Positions 43,089 through 54,500 of a stretch of 64,000 bases of DNA are shown piece after piece (the first letter of the stretch is position 1; each line of letters opens with the position of its first letter). The notes beneath the pieces are model-generated. The model did not search any database and was not told where the DNA came from. It worked only from the letters and a program-made list of their open reading frames with translations. Position numbers and translations under genes: made by a program. Where the stretch lies: positions 23,257,450-23,321,449 of the forward strand of contig OY755252.1 in NCBI GenBank assembly GCA_963576725.1, written 5' to 3'. This DNA comes from Azorinus chamasolen. Its lineage: Eukaryota; Mollusca; Bivalvia; Cardiida; Solecurtidae.

Positions 43089-43337
43089 CTAACCCTTTCC
43101 CTCATATATACACTTTTTCACGCATATGCAAACGGAGTAGACTCAGATCAGACGGCTCCTATAATAGTCGTTAGATCAGGGTCTGCTCTGTTCGGCAATG
43201 GCATTTGATAGATTTGTTATTTTACTATCTACCATGGCTACAATAATCTGCCTTCCATTTTTAATTATAACTTTTTTGGCCATGAATATTCAGTAAACAT
43301 TGAACTTTTAAATAAACATAGAATAGGGAAATGATTG
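43089..43337 (+). mobile_element. TTAA-3 element
   Basis: CTAACCCTTTCCCTCATATA start, AATAGGGAAATGATTGA end; core with centre GCTCCTATAATAG. Confidence 0.8.
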
Positions 43338-43434
43338 AGTATCTGAAGAGAAACTGGATGCGTTCTGTATGACTGGCGTGTAAGTGTCTAGCTTGGTACT
43401 ATTCTGTCCTGTACAATAAACCATTGTCTTGCTG

Positions 43435-43874
43435 CAGTAAAACTCTTTAAACCGGAAATTCAGTAGATAATAATTCAAATTATTTTATATATGTTGTTGC
43501 TTAATGCAGGGAGAAAGTCATGCAGAAAACTCATACATGAGCTTTCTGCACGACTTTCACCCTGCATTAACCCTTTCCCTGATGAATATTCATGTAGGAA
43601 ATAATGACGTCATGAATATTAATAAAATTAGTTTTTGTAATGACATACGAACACAGGACATTTTGCTTCAGGCAGAATCTGTAGAATCAGATCTATATTA
43701 CACCATGAGCAAACAGAGCAGACCCTGATCAGACGACTCCTATAGGAGCCGTCTGATTTGGGTCTTCTCTGTTTGCAGGTGTGTCAAAATGTGCTTACAT
43801 TAGGGAAATAGTTGAGCAGTCATCTGTCCCCATATTTATACTAAAATAGCGTTTGATATAGACAGGTGCTACTG
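43435..43874. mobile_element. TA-1 element carrying a nested TTAA-3
   Basis: CAGTAAAACTCTTTAAACC left end, core GCTTAATGCAGGGAGAAAG to CACCCTGCATTAA, then the nested element, then GCAGTCATCTGTCCCC and AGACAGGTGCTACTG. Confidence 0.82.
43567..43814 (-). mobile_element. TTAA-3 element, nested in TA-1
   Basis: TTAACCCTTTCCCTGATGAA start, TTAGGGAAATAGTTGA end. Core 43707-43777 with centre CTCCTATAGGAGCC. It sits exactly in the TTAA of the host core CTGCATTAAGC. Confidence 0.88.
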
Positions 43875-43885
43875 TATATTGCAGT

Positions 43886-43950
43886 CGCAAACAGCTTAGA
43901 GGTGAGACGTCGAGTAACGCGATGTCTCTTAAGGATCCAACTGTTTGATA
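43886..43950. mobile_element. TTAA-5 core
   Basis: CAAACAGCTTAGAGGTGAGAC and GTCTCTTAAGGATCC, then ACTGTTTG around GAGTAACGC. Confidence 0.6.
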
Positions 43951-43959
43951 TTCATCACT

Positions 43960-44575
43960 AGTTTCTAAAACGTCTCAACCCTGGGTAAAACTAAACGAAT
44001 CATAAGTAAATATTCAAATTCAAAGTTGAGCAAGATTAAACCACCACCCTGACCTTCTAAAAGCTTCTACATTCCGACTATTGATGCCAATTTGGTTGCC
44101 AATTTCAAATTTCCTGTTGTTGTTTTTTTTTAGAAAAAAAATAATAACAGATGATGGTACATACCCTTCAGTTGTGGTAACTGGTCAAATACCTTTATTT
44201 GGGATAAAGATAAAACCAATGACTTCATCTCATTCGTTACCATGGCAGCCGACAGAAACTTTCAACATATGTATGCTCTTCTTGCACTATTTTCACAAAT
44301 ACATGTATTGGACATTTATTTTGCAATATTTCCACCATGTGGATTTTCGTTATATCTAGATTATATTTGAAAAACTAGAAAGTTTTCATTTCGTCAACAC
44401 AGACTCCCAAAACAGACCACAGGCCCGGGTGCTATATATTTTATTAAACACTTTCCACGTACTTCTCTACCGACTTATTTTATATAACATAATTATCATT
44501 AGTACTATTTCAATAATAGAACTCGTCAAAATTTGTATCTGCGATAGTCTGAGTTAATACATGCCTGCAATGAAT
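43960..44575. other. no gene seen
   Basis: AT-rich DNA with a 92-codon open frame (44081-44359) that matches no family and lacks exon-like signals. Confidence 0.35.
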
Positions 44576-44582
44576 ACAGTTA

Positions 44583-44782
44583 TTAACCCTTGCAAAGTTG
44601 AATTTTCAAATGAACTATACAGATCAAGCTCATTGTGAATATTTAGGGATTTTTCAACAGAAACGTGTATCATGACAGACGATGTATACCCTGATCTGAG
44701 GGTTCCTCTCGGAGCCCTGACATCTGGGTCTACACTGTTTGCAAAGGACATTAGTGACTCCTGTCCCGCACCGTAAGGGTAA
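44583..44782. mobile_element. TTAA-6 element
   Basis: TTAACCCTTGCAAAGTTG start, CACCGTAAGGGTAA end. Core ACCCTGATCTGAGGGTTCC and GAGCCCTGACATCTGGGT around TCTCGG. Confidence 0.75.
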
Positions 44783-44784
44783 AA

Positions 44785-45158
44785 TGACCACTTAATGCAA
44801 TATACTACACGAATTGCATCAGGTAGTGTACATCCGACTTGGCAGCCATCTCGATGGAGTTGAAATATACAGAAACATACCTACATGTAGCATTAGCTTC
44901 TCCTTCTTTGTATCTGTGTTTCTCTCAAAATATACATAAAAGGAGCTTCTCTCCTTCCCAGACTCTACTTTTTTATGCACTTTTCTTTCATGAAACTATT
45001 TATAGTCCCGGATTATACTTAAAATGCCTAGCATAACCCCGTCTATCCCACAGTATGCATGAAAACACCATCCTCTCTGTGTAATAACTCTTTTTTCTGT
45101 TTCTCTCACAGTTTTGTTTAAAATGTTTGCTTAATTTAATGTATACCATGTATAAAAC
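44785..45158. other. no gene seen
   Basis: Intergenic; pyrimidine-rich patches (CTTCTCTCCTTCCC) without flanking exon. Confidence 0.35.
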
Positions 45159-45161
45159 CCA

Positions 45162-45371
45162 TTAACTCTGGCTATTTTTACCTCCAACCTTTTCGAATAA
45201 ATCTACCGAAAAGGAGCATTAACTAGAGAAAAGAAGACTTTATAATTTTGCAGTTTGAAACAACTGTGATAAATAGACCATTTGCTTCTATAGGAGTAAA
45301 TTCTGTATTTATCACAATGGTTTCAACAGTTGACGTTTGCAGAGGCATCAAAAGGTGTCAAAATGGGTTAA
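45162..45371 (-). mobile_element. TTAA-2 element
   Basis: TTAACTCTGGCTATTTTTAC start, CAAAATGGGTTAA end; core with centre CTTCTATAGGAG. Confidence 0.82.
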
Positions 45372-45374
45372 TGC

Positions 45375-45850
45375 TGAGTTTCATTTTGCCTATATCGGAT
45401 ACAAAGTAAATATTTGTGAATGCACAGTCACACAAGTTTAAATACTGCTGTTTAGTTTGTTGTAAAACATTACATTTCTGTGTTGTAATGCATAAAATAG
45501 TGATCTAAATATTGAAAATGAAGGTAGTTGTACTGTAAAAGTGTGTAATATAATGGTGTAAATCAGAAAGAAATACTTGTTCCCAATCTTGTTTTTGCAT
45601 TAAATCTTTATAGTTCAGACAAGCAGGCTGCAAATGGCCAGACTCTATCTTTAAAAACGTTTATTTGCAATGCCTAATTACCGATTTTATTTTCCCATAT
45701 TCTCCCCTATGATCATTAAGCGTGATTTAAATACAACTCAATGTGACTACATGTGAACTTTATTAACAATTATTTATAATATTGGACTACAGTAGTACAT
45801 GTATCCAGAACTGTACTTCTTTTGAGAAGTTCTATCAGTGATACTTAGGT
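45375..45850. other. no gene seen
   Basis: AT-rich DNA without recognisable features. Confidence 0.35.
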
Positions 45851-45854
45851 TATA

Positions 45855-46181
45855 CAGTAGAACGTGTCTTATAGGAGCTTTCTGCATTTTGTAATTACAT
45901 ATCTTTTTGATGGTCGCTTAACCCTTCGCTTGCTATTCACGTCAATATACCTACCTGTAAATAGTGAAGACCCAGATGAGACAGCTCCTGCAGGAGCTGT
46001 CTCATCAGGGTCTGCACTATTTACAAATTGATTGTGCAACCAGTGCACTCCACAGCAGTGATTGCACAGCGAAATACGTGTACACAGTGAAGATATATGT
46101 AATTATACAACAGGGCATGGGTAAAGAAGGAGAAATGTGTTTTAAAATTCAGCAAGATAAGGGTTAAGACAGGTTCTACTG
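45855..46181. mobile_element. TA-1 remnant carrying a nested TTAA-1
   Basis: CAGTAGAACGTGTCTTATAG left end and GACAGGTTCTACTG right end, interrupted by the TTAA-1 copy. Most of the TA-1 core is deleted (GGAGCTTTCTGCATTTTG remains). Confidence 0.75.
45918..46167 (+). mobile_element. TTAA-1 element, copy 7, nested in TA-1
   Basis: TTAACCCTTCGCTTGCT start, GATAAGGGTTAA end; perfect palindrome centred on GCTCCTGCAGGAGC. Confidence 0.93.
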
Positions 46182-46371
46182 TCTACCGGTCATATCTGCG
46201 TAGTCAGATCGTAACGTTACTAAATGTTGAAAATACATGTATGAGTCATGCATGAAACAACACATTCAAAACACACGGCCGCCCGAACAGCACCACGATA
46301 AAAAACAGAACATGTACATGCATATCAAAAGACACAACGAGACGCATAAATACATAACGAACAAACAATAA

Positions 46372-46386
46372 GGGGGGGGGGGGGGG
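46372..46386. repeat. 15-base G run
   Basis: Homopolymer of about 15 G; length may be unreliable in assembly. Confidence 0.9.
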
Positions 46387-46863
46387 AGTAACGCATTGGA
46401 ACGGTCAATGGCAATAGTCACTTGGGGTTTAAACCGGTTTAGAGGAGCCCAACCTCACACTTATTTAATCTCCATCAATGTTTTACAGACGATTATAATG
46501 TTAAAATTAACACACGGTCTGTTTATGGATGATGTAGGCGGAACATGGGAATAATAAAAGGAGAGTTCTCTGACGGAGAAAGAGTTAATTGAACTATAAC
46601 ATATCTAAATTAGGAATAGTTTGCAATGACGTGTCTTAACTTAGTTCTAGTAATTTAATAAATTTCAATCACAGCCAAAATAGTATGATTATCATTGACT
46701 ATTTGCACGCGCGGCGAGCATTTACTTGTGACAAATGACACCCGCATATAACACTCAGCAAGTCACAGCAGCAGAAGAAATATTGTGTGTTCAGTGCAAT
46801 GTTTGGGAACATAACGACGGGAATGCGTACTAGACAGGATGGTAAAGAACAACTACAAATGCA

Positions 46864-47060
46864 CAGTAAAACCTGTCTTAAATACCATCAAAAAGAGGTC
46901 TCATCATGGGCCTGTAGTTTAATGCAGGTAAAAAGAAATGCAGAAAGTTCCTTTAGGAGCTACAGTATCTGTATTACGTGTTTCCTTCATTAAACAACCA
47001 ACTGCTTTTAAAGTATCTTATGTTCAATAAACGAATGTCTGGTTCAGAGGCGTTTTACTG
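46864..47060. mobile_element. TA-1 element
   Basis: CAGTAAAACCTGTCTTAAAT and GGTTCAGAGGCGTTTTACTG; core partly drifted (GTTCCTTTAGGAGC). Confidence 0.8.
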
Positions 47061-47083
47061 TGTGATACTCTGAAGAACAATAC

Positions 47084-47300
47084 TTAAACCCTTTACTCCA
47101 AATATACACCTTTTAATGCATTTGCAAACAGATTAGACCCAAAGCAGTCGGCTTCAGCATTATCAGACCTGATGAGGATCTGCGCTATTCGTTTACGAAA
47201 GAGTATAACTCTGATTCTATAGTTGCTATCATGACAAAAAAGCCCATCTTTATAGTCTAGTGCCATTGAGTTTTTGTTAATTAATCCTTTATTCAATTAA
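47084..47300 (+). mobile_element. TTAA-3 element, worn
   Basis: TTAAACCCTTTACTCC start; GCAAACAGATTAGACCC and GAGGATCTGCGCTATTC arms around TTCAGCATTATCAG. Confidence 0.68.
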
Positions 47301-47525
47301 CCCATTACCTCATAGGCAATGTTTAGATACAACCTCTTTGAATAAATCTACCGAAAAGGAGCATTAACTAGAGAAATGGAAAATTTTAGACTTTTGTAGT
47401 TTGAAACCATTGTGGTAAATAGAGCATTTGCTCCTATAGGAGCAAATGCTCTATTTATCACAATGGGTTCACAAAGTGACTTTTACAGAGTCGTCAAAAG
47501 TCATCAATATCAGGGAATGCGTTAA
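47297..47525 (-). mobile_element. TTAA-2 element, intact
   Basis: TTAACCCATTACCTCATAGG start, AGGGAATGCGTTAA end; perfect core centred on GCTCCTATAGGAGC. It is joined end to end with the TTAA-3 before it. Confidence 0.91.
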
Positions 47526-47927
47526 TATGCCTTTGCAAAGAGAGTAGACAGAGATCAGATGCTCCTATAGACCAACAGTTCCGGAAGTTATGTGTCATTG
47601 TTAAAACCCCCATCTAATTGCTCTTCATGGTGTCATTATTTTTTACATTATATTCATGGAACAAAGGTTTCATTTTCACGGTGCCCTTATTTCTCACACC
47701 AATAACCATGCAATAAAGTATTAAAGCACCTACATTAAATCTAAATCTCTAACATGTTTGCTTGGTTCCAAAACAACATGGCCGGCATGACAAATATCGA
47801 AATCAAGCATTTATATATCAGAAGTGAGATGCGACTCTAGTCCTTTGTTTTACTCTTTCTCTACGCATCCGTGATAACGATAACAGTTACAGATAGTGTA
47901 GAGTCAGAGAAAACACACGAGTGACTC

Positions 47928-48254
47928 GACATTTTAACACCGAGTGACTCGACATTTTAACACCGAGTATCTCGACATTTTAACACCGAGTGACACGACA
48001 TTTTAACAAGTGACACGACATTTTAACACCGAGTGACTCGACATTTTAAAACCGAGTAACTCGACATTTTAACACCGAGTGACACGACGTTTAAACACCG
48101 AGTGACACGACATTTTAACACCGAGTGACTCGACATGTTAACACCGAGTGACTCGACATTTTAAAACCGAGTGACTCGACAGTTTAACAACAAGTGACAC
48201 GACATTTTAGCAACGAGTGCCTCGACATTTTAACAACGAGTACCTCGACATTTG
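47928..48254. repeat. 23-bp minisatellite
   Basis: About 14 units of GAGTGACTCGACATTTTAAC plus ACC, with single-base variants (GACACG, GTACCTCG). One unit is short by a few bases. Direct repeats without unique spacers. Confidence 0.95.
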
Positions 48255-48534
48255 ATTAAGATTCAGACTGTTTGATACAGAGTTTATATGTTTTGAAACA
48301 AAAATTGGGGAATAGCAAGGGCCGCATTTTGCAAGCGACAATGCGTGGTAACGAAATAGTTAACCCTTTACTCCATAAATATGTCTAGGTCTGCTCTGGC
48401 AGCGTACAATATAATAACATCTAATCAGTAACAACTAGATCAGGTTTGGGTTCGGCGGATAAATATAAAGAAAACAAATTATAGTAATTAGTTTCCCTTA
48501 ATATACCTATCACATACAATTCTACTACATCTAC

Positions 48535-48784
48535 ATAACCCTTTCCATCATATAAACGTGTGTTCACGCAGTTGCAAACAGAGTAGACCCAGATCAGACG
48601 GTACCTATAGGAGCCGTCTGATCTTGGTCTGCTTTGAGTGCTATTGGAATTTAAAATTTCTGTTTCCGTACTTTCTAAAATGGCTCCAGAGCTCCACCTT
48701 TCATATTTCAGTATACGTTTTTTGTCTATGAATATTCAGTAGTTATTGACATTTGGAATAAACATAGAACAGGGAATGGGTTAA
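48535..48784 (+). mobile_element. TTAA-3 element, near intact
   Basis: ATAACCCTTTCCATCATAT start, CAGGGAATGGGTTAA end; core 48576-48640 with centre GTACCTATAGGAGCC. Confidence 0.87.
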
Positions 48785-48789
48785 ACACT

Positions 48790-49160
48790 CCTGATAATAT
48801 GACGACATACATCACGCCTGAAATGGCATATGACTGTTAAACAAGATTTACTGGCATTTAATGCTGTAATAAACTTCAACATGCATGCTATGGCAAATCT
48901 GAAAATTATAATAAGCTGTATCAGTGAAGAATTACAGACACGAATATGCATGATTAAATGGCTGTAACAGATAGCGTGTCAAACCTCTATCAACTGATTT
49001 TTACGCCTTCGCATCTCTGCAACAGAGCTTTTGTAATAAAATGGGGGAATACCATGATTATGATGGTAAACATTATGAGGCTGCGTCCAAGGTTATCAAA
49101 CTTCTTAGTCTGATTCTGGGATCATTCTCAAATATCTGATTGGCCATATTCTAAGCAAGC
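48790..49160. other. no gene seen
   Basis: Intergenic DNA; one inverted pair CTCAGATTCTTGAGAATG / CTGATTCTGGGATCATTCTC near 49110-49180 is weak. Confidence 0.35.
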
Positions 49161-49195
49161 TCAGATTCTTGAGAATGCTTTTAGACTCAATATGC

Positions 49196-49475
49196 TTCTG
49201 CTGATACTGCTGCTGCTGCTGATGATGATGATGATTGAGAAAAAGAAGATGCAAAAGAAGAAAAAGAAGAAATGATGATGATGATGATACTGATGATGAC
49301 GATGATGATTATGATGATGATTGAGAAAAAGCAGATGGAAAAGAAGAGGAGGAAGATGATGATTATTATTATTATTATTATTATTATGATTATGATGATG
49401 ATAATGAGGAGGAGGAGGAAATAGATGATTATAGAGAAGAAAAAGATGCAAAAGAAGACAAATAAGAAACAGTAG
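49196..49475. repeat. GAT/GAA trinucleotide-rich microsatellite
   Basis: Runs of GATGATGAT, TTATTATTA and AGAAGAAGA. Open frames across it encode only low-complexity His, Ile, Phe or Ser runs and are artefacts. Confidence 0.95.
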
Positions 49476-49774
49476 AAGAAGAAACAGAAGATAAACTTAA
49501 TCTTGTTTCCAGACAATTGTGGTGATTTGATACAGTTTTGAAATGTAAAATGTAATATTGTCACTACCAATAAATACACGTTACGTTTACTACTTCAATT
49601 TAACCCCTCTAAAAAGACTACATTGTGAAACTTAAGCTACCACTTGCATATGGTACCCATAATTAGACCTAAAGTAGTTTCATTGTTTATTATTTAGAAC
49701 GTGTTAAGTGTATATTATGTTTCAAAAATAGTTATGATCTTACTGATTTTATCACAGGACACGGAACTATTATA

Positions 49775-49966
49775 CAATAAAACCCCTCTAATGCGACCAC
49801 ATAAAATATGTATAATTCTGGGTGGTAGAGGCAGGTGGTAGCTCAATGCAGGACAAAAGTAATGAAGAAAGCTTTCTGCATTACTTTGATCTGCATTAAG
49901 CAATCACCTACCTATTAAGACACCCATGTTTATTCAGTACATTGTCGCATTTGAGGGGTTCTACTG
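49775..49966. mobile_element. TA-1 element with TA flanks
   Basis: CAATAAAACCCCTCTAATGC and GCATTTGAGGGGTTCTACTG; core shortened (GAAGAAAGCTTTCTGC). A TA-1 right-half scrap lies at 49655-49690. Confidence 0.82.
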
Positions 49967-50077
49967 TATATCTAGCATTACATGCACACTGTATCGTGTA
50001 GTGGATAAAATTGATAAAGTATACCAACAGATCCCAACCATACGATCAGGACATAATGCCAAAGGTCCATAACATCA

Positions 50078-50304
50078 TTAACCCATTCCTCATACTTTTA
50101 CGCCTCTGTAAAAGTCAGTTTTTGAAACGATTGTGATAACAAAAGCAACTGCTCCATAAGAACATTGCTTTATATATCTCAATGGTACATGTATCAAAAT
50201 TACACAATTACAAAATGTCCCCCTTTTCTCTAGTAGATATTCCTTTTTGGTATATTTATTCAATGTTGTTGGATCTAATAATAACATATGAGGGCATGGG
50301 TTGA
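50078..50304 (+). mobile_element. TTAA-2 element, diverged
   Basis: TTAACCCATTCCTCATACT start, GAGGGCATGGGTTGA end; core drifted (GCAACTGCTCCATAAGAAC). Confidence 0.8.
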
Positions 50305-50309
50305 GGTAT

Positions 50310-50720
50310 ATAATATGTACTCAAAGCTATGCTAGTATAACCCGCCTAATAGCCTTGAAAATCCTTATTGATGCAGGACACGGCCTGAAATAGACCAATT
50401 AAGATAATTTAAGGTAATCCTGTCTGGGGGTGTTTTAGTCTAAATCAGAATAATTACCATAAGCTGTTGGGTCCCTGCCTAAAGTGGATAGTTACGACTA
50501 ATGAATATCAATGAAGAACGGTCTAGCTCTTATATCATGGATTATCTTCATTTATTGGTCTCAGACAACTTCGTCATTAGCACCAATGTTATAGTGGGAA
50601 TGTTTACGATTACACGGAGGATCTATATCCTTGAAAACAGAATTATGTTTATATTAAGTGGCTGTATGAGATAACTTATTGATTAGGATCTGTTACAAAA
50701 ACTTCACTGACATGTTTCTT
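50310..50720. other. no gene seen
   Basis: Intergenic DNA without recognised features. Confidence 0.35.
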
Positions 50721-50726
50721 AGTCAT

Positions 50727-50796
50727 GAAACCATTGTGATAAATAGAGCATTTGCTCCTATGGCGCAAATGCTCTATTTATCACAGTGGTTTCAAA
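50727..50796. mobile_element. TTAA-2 palindrome core alone
   Basis: GAAACCATTGTGATAAATAG to mirror, centre GCTCCTATGGCGC. Outer ends of the element are not present, so only the hairpin remains. Confidence 0.8.
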
Positions 50797-51123
50797 ACTG
50801 ATTTCCAATCGGTATTTGAATGACAAACAATGCCGTACCTCTGGGAGAACTCTGATCTGGGTCTACATTATTTGCAAGTATACATATACCCAATCAGCAC
50901 AGCCAGACTGAAAGAATGATAGCAAACACTTCTATCGCGTGAGTTATTTATTTGTACCAAGGTGCACGGTACTAATGCCTTTACTTATTATAAAAAAAGG
51001 TAATAGTTTTATAAACAAATAATACTGAATTTGTTACTTAACACATGTATTTTATTTTCTGTTTGAAGAAACTCAGTAATGTTTCAAAATGTTTGGATTG
51101 TTTCAAATAACTACTTCAAATTA

Positions 51124-51125
51124 CA

Positions 51126-51189
<64 letters not shown>

Positions 51190-51300
51190 TTATTATTACT
51201 ACTACTACTACTATTAATACTACTTATTCTACTACTACTACTACTGCTACTACAACTATAGCTTCTACTATTATTACTACTATTACTACTACTATTATTA
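51124..51300. repeat. CTA trinucleotide microsatellite
   Basis: Pure (CTA)n for about 65 bases, then mixed CTA/TTA units. It lies about 105 bp downstream of the gene 2 stop (minus strand). Confidence 0.95.
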
Positions 51301-51366
51301 TATTTTAAATGTATATTTTTGTGGAAGTCTATGCGGCGAATAAAAGAAGAGCTTTTACAGTTTTCG

Positions 51367-51372
51367 TTTATT
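51367..51372 (-). other. candidate polyadenylation signal of gene 2
   Basis: AATAAA on the minus strand 35 bases after the gene 2 stop. Position fits a short 3' untranslated region. Confidence 0.45.
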
Positions 51373-51406
51373 TTAATTATACCAAAAATAACAACAAAAA
51401 ACACAG

Positions 51407-51540
51407 TTATTGACAATCGCAAAGACTGTGTCCATGGTGTGGATCACCATGATGGTGGCAAAATGTGCTATTGCCATCATGATGGGTACAGTCGTAGCCA
51501 GCACAGTCGGCGTCGGTGGTGCAGTCATGCTGATCACGTT
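51407..51540 (-). CDS. Gene 2 terminal exon
   Basis: Acceptor TGATATTTTCAG, then RDQHDCTTDADCAGYDC and HSLCDCQ before a TAA stop at 51409-51407. Enters in phase 1. It is longer than the other cassettes because of a His/Gly-rich insert (HHHGDPHHGH), which could bind metal (inference). Confidence 0.72.
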
Positions 51541-54500
51541 CTGAAAATATCATTCATGAAGTAGGACATCAAAATATTATTCAGGTTGGCCTGTTCCCGT
51601 GTCGGTCTATTTCATATACCAAAACGAATGCATACATTATGTGTTATTCCTTATCTTTGGAATATATTCCTACTTATTTAGTCATAAGCGAAGAGCATGC
51701 CATGTGTTCTGTAGTGACTCACGTACATTGTCCACTAGGCGTATGAACAGTAACATAAATGCACACGCTCTTTTAGGTGTTAATAAATCACAGAACTATA
51801 AGCATGGCATATATGTCGTAGTGTATAGACCTGTTAATATGCCCAGATTATATGCTTCAACCAAACTTAGAATATTACTATTATTTCTTGAAAACAAATG
51901 ATAAAAGAAAAAGAGGAAATTAATTAAAAGTTAGAAACATGGTCCTTATATTATACATGTAATTATGTACTTGTATCTGATTCTATATTCATATGTTCAA
52001 GACGAGACAGTAAGATAAAGTGTGGTGACAAAGATATGACATAGAACAAGATGGGTTTGTGAAACACTATGCCCCCTCGATATGATATTTGACCCTGAAG
52101 GATAACCTTGATCTTGACATGTCACCTCTCAAACTGTGCAGCTTCATGGGTACACATGCATACCATCTCTACTGGTTCAAAAGTTATGGCCAATGTTAAA
52201 GTTGGTGAAATTTGACCATAAAGGATGACCTTGACATGTCACCCCTCAAACTGTGCGTCTCTATCTGTACTGGCTCAAAAGTTATGGCCAATGTTAAAGT
52301 CGGTGATTTGACCCATATGTTTGACCTCTGACCTTTAAGGATGACATTGACCTTGACATTTCACCCCTCAAAATGTGCGGGTTTATGAGATACATATGCA
52401 TGCTAAATATCAAGTCTCTATCTGTACTGGCTCAAAAGTTATGACCAATGTTAAAGTTACAGACAAACAAACAGACAATTTGACCTTTGACCCTGAAGAA
52501 TAACATTGACCTTGACATGTCACCCCTCCAAATGTGCAGTTTCATGAGATACACAAGCATGCCAAATATCAAGTCTCTATCTCTACTGGTCCAACTGTTA
52601 TGGCCAATGTTAAAGTCGGTTATCTGACCCATATATTTGACCTCTGACCTTGAATGATGACATTGACCTTGACCTGTCACCCCTCAAAATGTGCGGCTTT
52701 ATGAGATACATATGCAAGCCAAATACCAAGTCTCTATCGGTACTGGCTCGAAAGTTATGACCTATGTTAAAGTTACAGACAAAGAATCAGACAATTTAAC
52801 CTTTGACCCTGAAGAATGACCTTGACATGTCACTCCTCAAAAATGTGCAGCTTCATGAGATACAAAAGCATTCCAAATATCAAGTTTCTATCTTTACTGG
52901 TCCAAACGTTATGGCCAATGTTAAAGTCAATGAGTTTACCCATTTGATTTCTGACCTTGAAGGATGACCTTGACCTTGACATGTCTACCCTCAAAATGTG
53001 CGGCTTTATGAGATACATATTCATGCCAAATATCAAGTCACTAGCTGTACTGGCTCAAAAATTATGACCAATGTTAAGGTTACAGACAAAGAAACAGACA
53101 ATTTGACCTTTGACCCTGAAGAATGACATTGACCTTGACATGTCACCCCTCAAAATGTGCAGCTTCATGAGATACAAAAGCATTCCAAATATCACGTCTC
53201 TGTCTCTACTGGTCCAATGTTAAAATCGGTGATTTGGCCCATATATTTGACCTCTGACCTTGAAGGATGACCTTGACCTTGACATTTTACCCCTCAAAAT
53301 GTGCGGCTTTCTAAGATACATATGCATGACAAACATCAAGTCTCTATCTGTACTGGCTCAAAAGTAATGACCAATGTTAAAGTTGCGTTAAAGTTACAGA
53401 CAAAGAAACAGAAAATTTGACCTTTGACCCTGAATGATGACCTTGACCTTGACATGTTACCCCTCAAATTGTGAAGCTTCATGATATACACAATCATGCC
53501 AAATATCAAGTCTCTACCTCTACTGGTCCAAACGTTATGGCCAATGTTAAAGTTGGTGATTTGACCCATATATTTGACTTCTGACCTTGAAAGATAAACT
53601 TGACCTTGACATGCCACCCCTCAAAATGTGCGGCTTTATGAGATACATATGCATCTTTAATATTAAGTCTCTATCTGTACTGGCTCAAAAGTTATGACCA
53701 ATGTTAAAGTTGCTGACAAACAAACAGACAAACGGACAAACAGACAAACAGACAGACACACAGACAGGGCAAAAACAATATGCCCCCAGATCAGATCTGG
53801 GGGGATGGGGGCAGGGGCATAAAAATAGGCACATGGAGAAATTTACTCTATTGGTCGCAACATCATTATATTGCTTCGAATTATATACGTTAACTCTTTC
53901 GCTGCCAAATGGTTGTCGTCTGCAGACTTTGTCGTCTGCTACAAATTTCAATTTTTATTTTTCTTCATTTTTATTTCAAGAAACAGTCACAGTAACAAAC
54001 AGCTTGGATACTGATGAGACGCCGAGTTACTCGGCGTCTCATCTGGATCCAAACTGTTTGCATCGGTAATCACAGATGTGACATTGGCAGCATTAGAGTA
54101 AAACTACGCAGTTACACTGATGGTTTACGCCGACACCAACGTTACATGTGCCCTGGCTGCATGAGCAGTCAAAGTCATTGTCACAAACCTGCTTATTAAT
54201 GCTTAACTTGATAAAGGAGACCTTACCCTTTATTCGATGAATATTCATGCAATGATATTATGTATATCAATTAGCTGTACATGTGTATTTAAAAAAAAAA
54301 CAACAACATGGACACACAGATGTTTAACCTAGACAGAATGTGTTGAATAATATCTTTATTATGTCGTAAGCAAACAGAGGAGACCCTGAAGGAGTCATCT
54401 AAACTGGGTATACTCCGTTTACAAAGGCGAAGACAGGTGATTTTATGGAATAAATGACTGGCATACAGTATTAGCAAACGCAGCAAACCCATTATGAGAG

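Noticed and set aside
44081..44359. 92-codon plus-strand frame
   Set aside because: No homology recognised, AT-rich composition, no exon context.
45964..46167. Recurrent 67-codon frame starting MKTQMRQLLQELSHQG, found in nearly every TTAA-1 copy
   Set aside because: It starts inside the hairpin and runs to the element end; shared only because the element is repeated. No domain, and several copies are frameshifted.
46480..46600. Possible relic of a second lectin exon (GTTTTACAG then DDYN-like reading)
   Set aside because: Similarity to gene 1 exon 6 covers only about 10 residues before a stop, and no cysteines are in place.
47928..48254. Possible CRISPR-like array
   Set aside because: The 23-bp units are directly adjacent with no unique spacers; it is an ordinary minisatellite in a eukaryotic context.
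49161..49579. Open frames of 96 and 130 codons on the minus strand
   Set aside because: Low-complexity His/Asn/Ile/Phe runs from trinucleotide repeats.
51079..51422. Open frames rich in Leu or Ser
   Set aside because: Produced by the CTA microsatellite.
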